Position numbers and translations under genes: made by a program
Notes under the pieces: model-generated
What the model saw: only the letters and a program-made list of their open reading frames with translations
The model's database searches: none
Told to the model about the DNA's origin: nothing
Assembly (NCBI GenBank): GCA_902826155.1
Contig: CADEDU010000005.1
Location: forward strand, 24,784 to 78,428
Reading direction: 5' to 3'
Length of the DNA stretch: 53,645 nt
Source of the DNA: an uncultured beta proteobacterium
GTDB taxonomy: Bacteria; Pseudomonadota; Gammaproteobacteria; Burkholderiales; SG8-39
In this document: piece after piece, positions 25,348 through 33,331 of the stretch
Numbering within the stretch: the first letter of the stretch is position 1
Layout of the letters: every line of letters starts with the position of its first letter

Positions 25348-26166
25348 ATGCACGACGCCAGCCAGAGCGCCGCGCTCGCCGCCCCGACTTCATCGCGACA
25401 GGTGCCGGCGCGCCGGTTCGGGCAGATCAACTGGCGCGGCACGATGGCGGTGACGCTGTTCCTCGTGCTCTGGGAGCTGTTGGTGCGATTCAAGGTACCG
25501 GGTTTCGCGGCGATTCCCGGCCCGGTCGATTCGCTGCTCGTGTTCTGGGACAACTACGCAACCCGACCCAGCTATTGGGAATCATGGCTGGCCAGCTTCC
25601 GTCGCGTGATGCTCGGGTTCGTGATCGCGCAGCTGCTCGGCATTCCTCTCGGCCTGCTGCTGGGCACGCGCGAGCGTTTTCGCGCGGTTGTGTTCCCGGT
25701 ATTCGAACTGCTGCGGCCGATTCCTCCGCTTGCCTGGGTGCCGTTGTCGATCTTGTTCTGGCCCAGCCACGAACTGTCGATCGTTTTCATCACCTTCATC
25801 GGCGCGTTCTTCATCATCGTCATCAACGTCCACGATGGGGTGCGCACGATCAAGAAGGAGCACTTGTGGCTGGCACGTTCGCTCGGTGCAGGCGAGGCGA
25901 CCATCTTCCTTCGCATCGTGCTGCCCTCGGTGCTGCCGGCGATCGGCGTGGGCATGACGCTGGGTATTGCCGTGACCTGGAACGTGGTGATTGCCGCCGA
26001 GATGATCGCCGGCGACAACGGTCTGGGACGCCTCACCTGGGAAGGCTACGTCAGCCATACGTCGACCGTGGTGATCATCGGCATGGTGAGCATCGGGTTG
26101 GCCGGCTATCTGTCGGCCGTGTTGATCAACTGGCTCGAACGCAGGCTCACGCCATGGCGCCGATGA
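25348..26166 (+). CDS. ABC importer permease, SsuC/TauC-like (importer 3, second)
   Basis: A 272-residue inner-membrane permease with a ~30-residue polar N-terminus followed by about six helices. It shares LLRPIPPLAWVPLSILF with the first permease, and the EAA-type loop ARSLGAGEATIFLRIVLP. The AAEMIAGDNGLG segment is typical of the family. It begins three bases after the first ATPase. The order C-B-C-B-A means importer 3 has two non-identical permeases and two non-identical ATPases. Confidence 0.92.
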   Translation: MHDASQSAALAAPTSSRQVPARRFGQINWRGTMAVTLFLVLWELLVRFKVPGFAAIPGPVDSLLVFWDNYATRPSYWESWLASFRRVMLGFVIAQLLGIPLGLLLGTRERFRAVVFPVFELLRPIPPLAWVPLSILFWPSHELSIVFITFIGAFFIIVINVHDGVRTIKKEHLWLARSLGAGEATIFLRIVLPSVLPAIGVGMTLGIAVTWNVVIAAEMIAGDNGLGRLTWEGYVSHTSTVVIIGMVSIGLAGYLSAVLINWLERRLTPWRR

Positions 26167-26209
26167 TGCACGGCATACGCGATCAAGATTCGTCACGCCG
26201 GAGGCAGGC

Positions 26210-27001
26210 ATGAGCGGCCCGGTGCACGGCCATCTGCGGGTGAATGGCGTCAGCAAGCGGTTCCCGCAGCGTGATCGCGCCGCGACCGTCGCACTGCACG
26301 AATGCACGTTCGAGGTCGAGCCCGGTCGACTCACCGTGCTGATGGGTCCCTCGGGTTGCGGAAAATCCACGCTGGCCTACCTCCTGGCCGGCTACCTCGC
26401 CCCCGACGCCGGAACGCTGACCATCGACGGTGCAACGATCAGCGGCGCCGGTCCGGACCGCATGTTGGTGTTCCAGGAAACCGCGCTGTGGCCGTGGATG
26501 CGCGTGATCGACAACGTCATGTTCGGGCCGCTCGCGCGCGCCAGCACCGCGCGAGATGAAGTACGGCGCAGCGCCCAGGCGCTGCTGCGACGGTTCGGGT
26601 TGGCCGATTTCGCCGACAAGTACCCCAACCAGCTTTCCGGCGGCATGAAGCGCCGAGCGGAACTGGCGCAGGCACTCATCAACAGTCCGAAGGTGATGAT
26701 TCTCGACGAGCCGTTCCGCGGGCTGGACGTGATGACCCGTGAGCTGATGCAGCAGTACTACATGAGCCTGTTCGAGGAAACGAAGTTGACGACCTTGTTC
26801 ATCACCTCGGAGCTCGAAGAGGCGATCTTCCTGGCCGATCGCATCGGTTTCATGAGCGCCGGGCCCGGGCGTGTCGTCGAGACGTTGGATGTCGGTCTGC
26901 CGCACCCACGCACGGTCGACACGCTCACGACGGATCGGTACCTGCAGATCAAGAAGCACGCGATGCAGGTGCTGACCGAGCTGGGAGCGGTTACGGTTTG
27001 A
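26210..27001 (+). CDS. ABC importer ATPase, SsuB/TauB-like (importer 3, second)
   Basis: A 263-residue ATPase. Walker A is GPSGCGKST at 46-54, the Q-loop is VFQETALWPW, the signature is the standard LSGGMKRR from 142, and Walker B is VMILDEPFRGLD. It differs from the first ATPase in having the consensus signature, so the pair may form one canonical and one degenerate site. GGAGG lies before the ATG at 26210. Confidence 0.92.
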   Translation: MSGPVHGHLRVNGVSKRFPQRDRAATVALHECTFEVEPGRLTVLMGPSGCGKSTLAYLLAGYLAPDAGTLTIDGATISGAGPDRMLVFQETALWPWMRVIDNVMFGPLARASTARDEVRRSAQALLRRFGLADFADKYPNQLSGGMKRRAELAQALINSPKVMILDEPFRGLDVMTRELMQQYYMSLFEETKLTTLFITSELEEAIFLADRIGFMSAGPGRVVETLDVGLPHPRTVDTLTTDRYLQIKKHAMQVLTELGAVTV

Positions 27002-27054
27002 TTCAGGCAGGGCCCGCCTGCGAGCGGAGCCACGAAAACAAAGGAGAGCTTGCG

Positions 27055-28128
27055 ATGAGAAGGACGATGGTTGCATTTGCGGGCGCGGTGTTCGCGACCG
27101 TTACGTACGCGGCCGATCCGGTGAACATCACCTACGGCTATCACCCGTATTGGACCGGCGGCTGGAACGGCGTGATCATCAAGGCGAAGGATTTGTGGAA
27201 GAAGCATCTGCCGCCGGGAAGTCAGGTACGTTTCGAGCCGCACCTCACCGGTCCGCCGATGGTCAATGCGATGCTCGCCAACCGCATGCAGATCGGCACG
27301 ATGGGCGACATGCCCTCGCTGGTGGCCACCACCAAGGGCACGATCGGTGACATCCGGCTGGTATCGGTCCCGATGTACTCCAAGGGCCAGAACTGCACCA
27401 AGATCCTGGTGCGGCGCGACGCCCCGGAATTCAAGGACCACACCGAGGCGATGAAGTGGATGTCGGGCAAGCCGTTCGCGGTGCATCGCGGCACCTGCGC
27501 CAACGCGTCGATCCAGGCCATCATCGATAAAGGCGTGTTCAAGCCCTCGGAGCTGCAGTTCACGCCGATCGAGGTCATTGCCTCCAACTTCGAGGCGAAA
27601 AAGCTCGATGCCGCGATCATGTGGGAACCACACGCGCGGCGTCAGGTGGAGGCCGGCCACGCACGCTATGTCGCCACCGGCGCGCCCTTCGACGTGCCCG
27701 ATGCCGACTTCACGCTGATGCGTCAGGACTTCATCCAGAAAAATCCCGAGGCTGCCGCCGGCTGGATCAAGGCGGAGATCGAAGCAGTGCAGTTCATGAT
27801 CGGGAACCCGAAGGAGACGGCGCAGATCCTGGCCAAGGAGCTGACCGGCTATAACGAGCAGACGGCCTGGGCAGCGCTCTACGAGGAGAACCCGGCGCGG
27901 ATTGGCGGTGATCCCGTCAACTACGTCGGCAAGATGATCTTCGACCAGGATGTCGTCGAGCTGATGAAGCGCGGCTACGTGTTCCTGCACAAGATCAAGG
28001 CGATCGACAAGCCCGACATGCCGCCCAATGCGATCAACGATGGTCCGCTCAAGCAGGCCCTGACGCAGTTGAAGGCGACTGCGCCACTTGGCGAGATCAA
28101 AGGGCAGCCGCGCGCGTCATTCAAATGA
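27055..28128 (+). CDS. SsuA/TauA-like periplasmic substrate-binding protein (importer 3)
   Basis: A 357-residue binding protein with a Sec signal peptide (MVAFAGAVFATVTYAAD, cleavage near residue 20). The mature part matches the NMT1/SsuA type: NITYGYHPYWTGGWNGVIIK at its start, the MGDMPSL segment, and DAAIMWEPHARRQ, a hinge motif of sulfonate/taurine-type binders. The ATG at 27055 follows AAAGGAGAG. It closes the importer 3 gene set and is followed at once by the TusA/MetE-like fusion, which suggests that its ligand is a sulfur compound. Confidence 0.92.
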   Translation: MRRTMVAFAGAVFATVTYAADPVNITYGYHPYWTGGWNGVIIKAKDLWKKHLPPGSQVRFEPHLTGPPMVNAMLANRMQIGTMGDMPSLVATTKGTIGDIRLVSVPMYSKGQNCTKILVRRDAPEFKDHTEAMKWMSGKPFAVHRGTCANASIQAIIDKGVFKPSELQFTPIEVIASNFEAKKLDAAIMWEPHARRQVEAGHARYVATGAPFDVPDADFTLMRQDFIQKNPEAAAGWIKAEIEAVQFMIGNPKETAQILAKELTGYNEQTAWAALYEENPARIGGDPVNYVGKMIFDQDVVELMKRGYVFLHKIKAIDKPDMPPNAINDGPLKQALTQLKATAPLGEIKGQPRASFK

Positions 28129-28140
28129 AGGGGTATTCCC

Positions 28141-29679
28141 ATGGAACCAATCGCGCAACATTCGCATCAGCCCGATGTGAGCTTCGACGGCGGTGACCTC
28201 GATTGCGGCAACGGCTTGCTGCTGCTGATTCGCAAGCATCTCGATCCGTTGGACCGCGGCGGGCTGCTCGAGATCCGCTCCACCGAGATCTCGGTGGACG
28301 ACGACCTGCCCGCCTGGTGCCGCATGACCAGCAACCAGCTCGTCTCCTGGACCAAGGCAGGCAAACAGCGCAGCTTCATCGTCTGCAAGGGCAAGCTCGA
28401 GGAGCGCAAGGTTGCGGCCAAGGCGTCCGCCACGACTGCTGTCGGTCTGGGCGCGATCAAGCAGGTCGTCATTCCCGACACGCTGCCCGCGCCGACCGCC
28501 GCGCCTGCCGTTGCACCGCTCTCGGTCATGAGCATCGGTTCGTGGCCGCGGCCGCGCTGGATGGTCCAGGCAGTGCACGAGCACACCGAGGGCAAGCTCG
28601 ACGAGGCGTCGTTCCAAACAACGGCTGACGACGCGGTCCGGCTGGTGGTCGAGGCGCAGAAGCGCGCCGGGGCGGATGTGATGACCGACGGCGAGCAGCG
28701 TCGCGACAGTTACGCGAGCTTCGTCGGCGGCATTCTCGACAACTGCCAGCTGATCCCGCTGACCGATCTGTTGCCGCTGGTCGAAGATCCCGAGGACTTC
28801 GAGCGAGAGCTGCGTGCGCTCGATGTGCCGGCGGGCGACGTGCGCCATCCGGTGGCGTACGGTCCGCTGGGGCGCTCCCGGCCGATCGCGGTTCACGAAG
28901 CGCAGTTCTTGAAGACGGTTTCCGATCGGCCGATCAAGATCGCGATCCCGGGCCCGTATCTGCTGGCGCGCACGATGTGGATGGACTGCATCGTCGATCG
29001 CTTCTATCTGTCGCGCGAGCACCTGGCGCAGGACATCGTGCGTGTGCTGCGCGAGGAAATCGCGCATCTGCTCGCCGCCGGCGTATCGATGATTCAGCTC
29101 GACGAACCGGTGCTGTCCGAAGTCGTCTACAGCGCGCCGCAGAACGACGCGAAAAAGCGCTCGTTCATGTGCGGGGCGCTGTCGGAGAAGAACGACATTC
29201 CGACCGAACTCGCGTTCGCGCGCGAGCTGATCAATGCCGTGGTCGAGGGGTATCCCAAAGAACGCATGGCGCTGCACATGTGCCGCGGCAACTGGACGCC
29301 CGATGAAGCGGCCGCGCTGAGCGGCGACTACACACCGCTGGTGCCTACCCTGGCGACGATCAAGGTGGGCACGATGCTGCTCGAGCTGTGCACGCCGCGC
29401 GCCGGCGAAATGGAGATCCTCAAGGCGCTGCCCGACGACGTGCGCATTGGCGTGGGGGTCGTCAACCAGAAACATGCGCGTGTCGAGACTGTCGAGGAGA
29501 TCGTCGCCAAGGGCGAGCGCGCCATCAGTCTGTTCGGACGCGATCGGGTGCTGTTCTGCCCTGACTGCGGCTTTGCCACCTTCGCCGACAACCCGGTAAG
29601 CTCCGACAGGATCGCCGAGGCGAAGATGAAGGCCATCGCATCGGCCGTGGCACGGCTGCGCGATCGACACCCGGTGTAG
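28141..29679 (+). CDS. TusA-like / MetE-core methyltransferase fusion protein
   Basis: A 512-residue cytoplasmic protein. Residues ~12-85 are TusA-like with the same altered motif as the small gene at 19889 (LDCGNG with Cys22, and WCRMT with Cys60). An Ala/Pro-rich linker (~90-125) follows. Residues ~128-508 are the catalytic core of cobalamin-independent methionine synthase: SIGSWPRP near 131, Zn ligands His379 and Cys381 in LHMC, Glu415, and Cys476 in CPDCGF. The N-terminal folate-binding half of MetE is absent. Known single-core relatives include epoxyalkane:CoM transferase and archaeal MetE, all acting on thiols. I infer alkyl or methyl transfer involving a thiol or persulfide held by the TusA domain. 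Confidence 0.85.
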   Translation: MEPIAQHSHQPDVSFDGGDLDCGNGLLLLIRKHLDPLDRGGLLEIRSTEISVDDDLPAWCRMTSNQLVSWTKAGKQRSFIVCKGKLEERKVAAKASATTAVGLGAIKQVVIPDTLPAPTAAPAVAPLSVMSIGSWPRPRWMVQAVHEHTEGKLDEASFQTTADDAVRLVVEAQKRAGADVMTDGEQRRDSYASFVGGILDNCQLIPLTDLLPLVEDPEDFERELRALDVPAGDVRHPVAYGPLGRSRPIAVHEAQFLKTVSDRPIKIAIPGPYLLARTMWMDCIVDRFYLSREHLAQDIVRVLREEIAHLLAAGVSMIQLDEPVLSEVVYSAPQNDAKKRSFMCGALSEKNDIPTELAFARELINAVVEGYPKERMALHMCRGNWTPDEAAALSGDYTPLVPTLATIKVGTMLLELCTPRAGEMEILKALPDDVRIGVGVVNQKHARVETVEEIVAKGERAISLFGRDRVLFCPDCGFATFADNPVSSDRIAEAKMKAIASAVARLRDRHPV

Positions 29680-29701
29680 TGCAAATCGCAAAGGAGCCGT
29701 C

Positions 29702-30433
29702 ATGAAACGATGGAGCAGACTGGCCGCATTGTTCTGCGTCGTGGCCGTGTTGGGCTTGCTGCATGGCTGCAGCAACACCCACGCCACGATGAAGAACCAG
29801 CACGGCGAAGAAGTGATGCTGCTCGGTCACGATCCGGTCGCGTACTTCACCGTAGGCAAGCCCACCTACGGCAATCCGTCGATCAAGTCGACGCTGCCCG
29901 GACGCACCTACTACTTCGCGAGCGACGCGAACAAGAAGCTGTTCGACACGAGTCCCGATAAGTACGAGCCGCAGTACGGCGGGTTCTGTTCGTCGGGCGC
30001 GGCGTTCGCGATCAAGCTGGGAAGCGATCCGACCGAGTTCGAGATCGTTGCCGGCAAACTCTACATCTTCGGCGACGTGCTCGGCCATGAGGCGTGGAGC
30101 ATCGACCCGGCCTGGAACATCCAGCGTGGCGACGAGGTGTGGCCCGAAGCGAAAGACGTCGGCTGGCGCTGGCAATCGCTCAAGCGCTACGCGAGCAAGG
30201 TGTCCTGGTACAAGAACACGCAGGACGTCCGCACCGACTGGGCCAAGAAGTTTCCCGGCCGGTCGATGTCGGACTACGACCCGGGCGGCATGGTGACCAA
30301 CCTGTTTCTCAAGGATCCTGGTTGGCGTGCGCGCGAAGGGTATGGGCCGCAGCCGGTGGTCGGCTTCGTGGGGGAAGACCCGTGTCCGCCGGCGTGTCCG
30401 GGGCAGGTGTCGAAGCGCTTCGGCGAGAAATAG
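29702..30433 (+). CDS. YHS-domain lipoprotein 3
   Basis: A 243-residue predicted lipoprotein with the signal ending at Cys23 (LLHGC). The YHS domain is MLLGHDPVAYFT ... RTYYFASDANKKLF ... YEPQYGGFCSSG. The C-terminal half has a conserved GWRAREGYGPQPVVGF segment and ends with a CPPAC motif, a possible disulfide or metal site. It is the first of three tandem paralogues at the end of the cluster and has AAAGGAG before the ATG. In many bacteria this YHS group is annotated as (seleno)protein; here the corresponding position is an ordinary Cys. Confidence 0.83.
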   Translation: MKRWSRLAALFCVVAVLGLLHGCSNTHATMKNQHGEEVMLLGHDPVAYFTVGKPTYGNPSIKSTLPGRTYYFASDANKKLFDTSPDKYEPQYGGFCSSGAAFAIKLGSDPTEFEIVAGKLYIFGDVLGHEAWSIDPAWNIQRGDEVWPEAKDVGWRWQSLKRYASKVSWYKNTQDVRTDWAKKFPGRSMSDYDPGGMVTNLFLKDPGWRAREGYGPQPVVGFVGEDPCPPACPGQVSKRFGEK

Positions 30434-30514
30434 ATCGAGCCTCGGTCGCCTGCGGCTGCGGGGCAGGATCGGCTGGGGCGGTGTGGTGCCAACCTGAACG
30501 CATCGGAGACAACC

Positions 30515-31225
30515 ATGCTGGCGATTCGAATCGCGCTGATCGGCGCTGCGCTGTTGCTGCAAGCCTGCGCCAACAACTTCGCGACGCAGCAGAACAAGCA
30601 CGGCGAAGAAGTAATGCTGCTTGGACACGATCCGGTCGCTTACTTCACCGCGGGCAAGCCCACGCGTGGCAATCCGGATATCAAGTCGTCCCTGCCCAAC
30701 CGTACGTACTACTTCGCCAGTACCGAGAACAAACGGCTGTTCGACGCCAATCCCGACAAGTACGAGCCGCAGTACGGCGCGTTCTGTTCATCCGGAGTGA
30801 GCTACGGCATCAAGTGGAACACCGATCCCACGTCATGGCAGATCGTCGATGGCAAGCTCTACATCTTCGGCGACGTGCTCGGCAAGGAGGCGTGGAATCT
30901 CGACGTTCCCTGGAGCATCAAGACCGGCGATCAGCAGTGGGCCGAGGTGAAAGATGCCGGCTGGCGCACCCAATCGCTCTACCGCTGGACCGTCAAGGTG
31001 CCTTGGTACAAGTCGGGGCGCGACATCCGCGAAGAATGGTCGCGCAAACACCCGGGGCGCGAATGGCCCAAGTACGACACCGGCTCGTTCTGGAACAGCT
31101 TCACCAAGGGGCCGGGCTGGCGCGCGCGTGAAGGCTATGGGCCGCAGCCGGTGGTGGGCTTCGTCGGCGAAGACGCATGCCCACCCGCGTGCCCAGGCAC
31201 CGTGTCTCGCGGCTTCGGCGAATAG
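30515..31225 (+). CDS. YHS-domain lipoprotein 4
   Basis: A 236-residue paralogue of lipoprotein 3 with the lipobox LLQAC at Cys18. The YHS domain is MLLGHDPVAYFT ... RTYYFASTENKRLF ... YEPQYGAFCSSG. The GWRAREGYGPQPVVGF and CPPAC segments are conserved, and long stretches are nearly identical at the DNA level (for example 31119-31205 versus 30322-30410). This indicates fairly recent duplication. CGGAG precedes the ATG. Confidence 0.83.
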   Translation: MLAIRIALIGAALLLQACANNFATQQNKHGEEVMLLGHDPVAYFTAGKPTRGNPDIKSSLPNRTYYFASTENKRLFDANPDKYEPQYGAFCSSGVSYGIKWNTDPTSWQIVDGKLYIFGDVLGKEAWNLDVPWSIKTGDQQWAEVKDAGWRTQSLYRWTVKVPWYKSGRDIREEWSRKHPGREWPKYDTGSFWNSFTKGPGWRAREGYGPQPVVGFVGEDACPPACPGTVSRGFGE

Positions 31226-31250
31226 TGGTGAACCATCCGAGGGGAGATCG

Positions 31251-31979
31251 ATGATGCGCTCCGCCGCAGCGATCCTGATGGCGTTGCTGGTGATGTCGAG
31301 CCTGAGCGGTTGCGGTGGGGTCATCTACGCCACGATCAAGAACGATCTGGGCGACGACGTCATGCTGCTCGGCCACGATCCGGTCGCGTATTTCATCCTG
31401 GGCAAGCCGGTGCGCGGCGACCCGCGGCACAAGGTGAGTCTGCCGCACCGCACGTACTACTTCATGAACGCGCAGCACAAGCGTACGTTCGAGGCCGATC
31501 CGGCGCGATACGAACCGCAGCACGGCGGGTTCTGCTCCAACGGCACCCCGTACAAGATCAAGTTGGGCAGCGATCCGACCGAGTGGGAGATCGTCGACGG
31601 CCGGCTGTTCATCTTCGGCGACATCGTCGGGCACTCACTTTGGAAGCTGCACATGCGCGAGAACATCGCCAACGCCGACAAGGTGTGGGACGAAATCAAA
31701 GACGTGCCTCACCGCGAGACGACCTTCCGTGCCTGGACCGGGCGTGTGCCGTGGTATCGCGACCACAACAGCCTGATGACCGAGTGGGACGCGAAATACC
31801 CCGACAAGCCGATCAGGTACGACCCCGGCGGCGTGGTGCGCAACCTGCTGCTCAAGTACCCAGGATGGCGCGCCCGTGAAGGCTTCGGGCAGCCGGCGCT
31901 TGGCGTAGTCGGGCTCGATGCGTGTCCACCCGCCTGCTCCGGCGCCGAGTCCCGGGGCTACGACCCGGGCTGGAAGTAG
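31251..31979 (+). CDS. YHS-domain lipoprotein 5
   Basis: A 242-residue member of the same tandem family with the lipobox SLSGC near residue 21. The YHS domain is MLLGHDPVAYFI ... RTYYFMNAQHKRTF ... YEPQHGGFCSNG. The C-terminus keeps GWRAREGFG and CPPAC but has diverged most of the three. The ATG at 31251 follows GAGGGGAGA; the open frame extending upstream overlaps lipoprotein 4 and is not used. A hairpin with a T run follows the stop, so this is probably the last gene of the cluster. Confidence 0.82.
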   Translation: MMRSAAAILMALLVMSSLSGCGGVIYATIKNDLGDDVMLLGHDPVAYFILGKPVRGDPRHKVSLPHRTYYFMNAQHKRTFEADPARYEPQHGGFCSNGTPYKIKLGSDPTEWEIVDGRLFIFGDIVGHSLWKLHMRENIANADKVWDEIKDVPHRETTFRAWTGRVPWYRDHNSLMTEWDAKYPDKPIRYDPGGVVRNLLLKYPGWRAREGFGQPALGVVGLDACPPACSGAESRGYDPGWK

Positions 31980-31994
31980 CCTTGCCGCTCGTCG

Positions 31995-32040
31995 CGCGTG
32001 GGCGGGACCAGCCCCGTTGGCCGACGCCCATAGCGTTTTT
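31995..32040 (+). terminator. probable rho-independent terminator
   Basis: TGGGCG (31999-32004) pairs with CGCCCA (32025-32030). The stem is extended by CGC/GCG pairs across a small internal loop, and five T follow at 32036-32040. It lies 16 bases after the last YHS gene and marks the end of the 22-kb cluster. Confidence 0.6.
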
Positions 32041-32091
32041 CAGATTGTGCCCGCGCGGAACGAATTCACTATGCCGCGATACATCCCGGGC

Positions 32092-32118
32092 TTGGTGCGT
32101 ACTGGCCGGTGGGATAAT
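32092..32118 (+). promoter_or_regulatory. possible sigma-70-like promoter before the uronate epimerase gene
   Basis: TTGGTG (32092-32097) and GATAAT (32113-32118) are separated by 15 bases. The -10 is good and the -35 fair, but the spacer is short. It lies after the terminator and about 90 bases upstream of the ATG at 32211, where a new transcript should begin. Confidence 0.35.
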
Positions 32119-32210
32119 CGAAGCTTCCCCCATGCGATGACGGATCGCCCTGCCGGGGCCAGGGCCGCGATCACCAACCCCGTCAACGCGCCACTTCAGG
32201 TTCGATTCGA

Positions 32211-33227
32211 ATGACCACGCTCGTGACCGGCGCGGCCGGTTTCATCGGTATGCACTTGTCCAAACGGCTGCTCGCGCGCGGCGACAAAGTGCTCGGCATC
32301 GACAACTTCAATGCCTACTACGATCCGCAGCTCAAGCACGACCGGCTGGCGCTGATCTCGCCGCACCCCGATTTTTCGTTCGAGCGGCTCGACATCGCCG
32401 ATCGCGCCGCGATGGAAGGGCTGTTCAAGCGCCACCGCATCCAGCGCATCGTTCACCTTGCGGCTCAGGCCGGCGTGCGCCATTCGTTCAAGGCGCCGCA
32501 GGACTACATCGACGCCAACATCACCGGATTCCTCAATATTCTCGAAGCCTGCCGCCATAGCGGCATCGAGCATCTGGTGTATGCGTCGAGCTCGAGCGTG
32601 TACGGCGCCAACTCGAAGCTGCCGTTCAGCGAGCACGATCCGATCAACCATCCGGTGAGCCTGTACGCCGCGACCAAGCGCGCCAACGAACTGATGGCGC
32701 ACACCTACAGCCACCTGTTCAACATTCCCACCACCGGCCTGCGCTTCTTCACGGTGTACGGGCCGTGGGGCCGGCCGGACATGTCGCTGTTCCTGTTCAC
32801 TAAGGCGATCATCGAGGGCCGGCCGATCGACGTGTTCAACAACGGCGATATGCAGCGCGACTTCACCTACGTCGAGGATATCGTCGACGGTGTGATGCGC
32901 AGCCTCGACATCGCTCCCAAGGCGCAGCCCGGACTCCTCACCAACGACCCGGCCGCCAGCCACGCCCCATTCCGCGTGTTCAACATCGGCAACAACCAGC
33001 CGGTCAAGCTGATGCGCTTCATCGAGGTGATCGAGGAAGCGATCGGCAAGAACGCCGTCAAGAACATGAAGCCGATGCAGCCCGGCGACGTGCACGCCAC
33101 CTACGCCTCGATCGACGATCTCAACGCGCTCACCGGCTTCAAGCCGCGCACCTCGATCGAGGAGGGCGTGCGCAACTTCGTGGCGTGGTATCGCGAGTAT
33201 TACAAGGTAACGGTGTTGGCGACTTGA
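32211..33227 (+). CDS. UDP-glucuronate 4-epimerase-like NAD-dependent epimerase
   Basis: A 338-residue extended short-chain epimerase. TGAAGFIG binds NAD, SSSSVYG is the Ser/Thr site, and YAATKRANE holds the Tyr-x3-Lys pair. The segment DNFNAYYDPQLKHDRL and the RFFTVYGPWGRPDM stretch are characteristic of the UDP-glucuronate/UDP-galacturonate epimerase branch (CapI/LspL type), not of GalE. It would supply UDP-galacturonate for the glycan made by the genes that follow. A terminator precedes it, so it starts a new transcription unit. Confidence 0.88.
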   Translation: MTTLVTGAAGFIGMHLSKRLLARGDKVLGIDNFNAYYDPQLKHDRLALISPHPDFSFERLDIADRAAMEGLFKRHRIQRIVHLAAQAGVRHSFKAPQDYIDANITGFLNILEACRHSGIEHLVYASSSSVYGANSKLPFSEHDPINHPVSLYAATKRANELMAHTYSHLFNIPTTGLRFFTVYGPWGRPDMSLFLFTKAIIEGRPIDVFNNGDMQRDFTYVEDIVDGVMRSLDIAPKAQPGLLTNDPAASHAPFRVFNIGNNQPVKLMRFIEVIEEAIGKNAVKNMKPMQPGDVHATYASIDDLNALTGFKPRTSIEEGVRNFVAWYREYYKVTVLAT

Positions 33228-33331
33228 ATGCCTTCGCGCTCACCGCTCGGCCGGTTCGTGCCCCGGTCGTTCGATCGTGTTAGTGTTTCTACAATCCAGA
33301 TGGTCTACTCTGAGGCTTCCGCAGCCCTCCC

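Noticed and set aside
28117..29787. 556-codon antisense frame opposite the TusA/MetE fusion
   Set aside because: Low-complexity Arg/His/Gln-rich shadow with no ribosome site; the sense frame has intact catalytic motifs.
18532..31979. Possible selenocysteine readthrough in the YHS family
   Set aside because: All five copies have ordinary Cys codons at the relevant position, and no in-frame TGA is needed.
33267..33295. Promoter before the GT4 gene with TACAAT at 33290-33295
   Set aside because: The -10 is near consensus, but no acceptable -35 lies at 16-18 bases; kept only as a remark.
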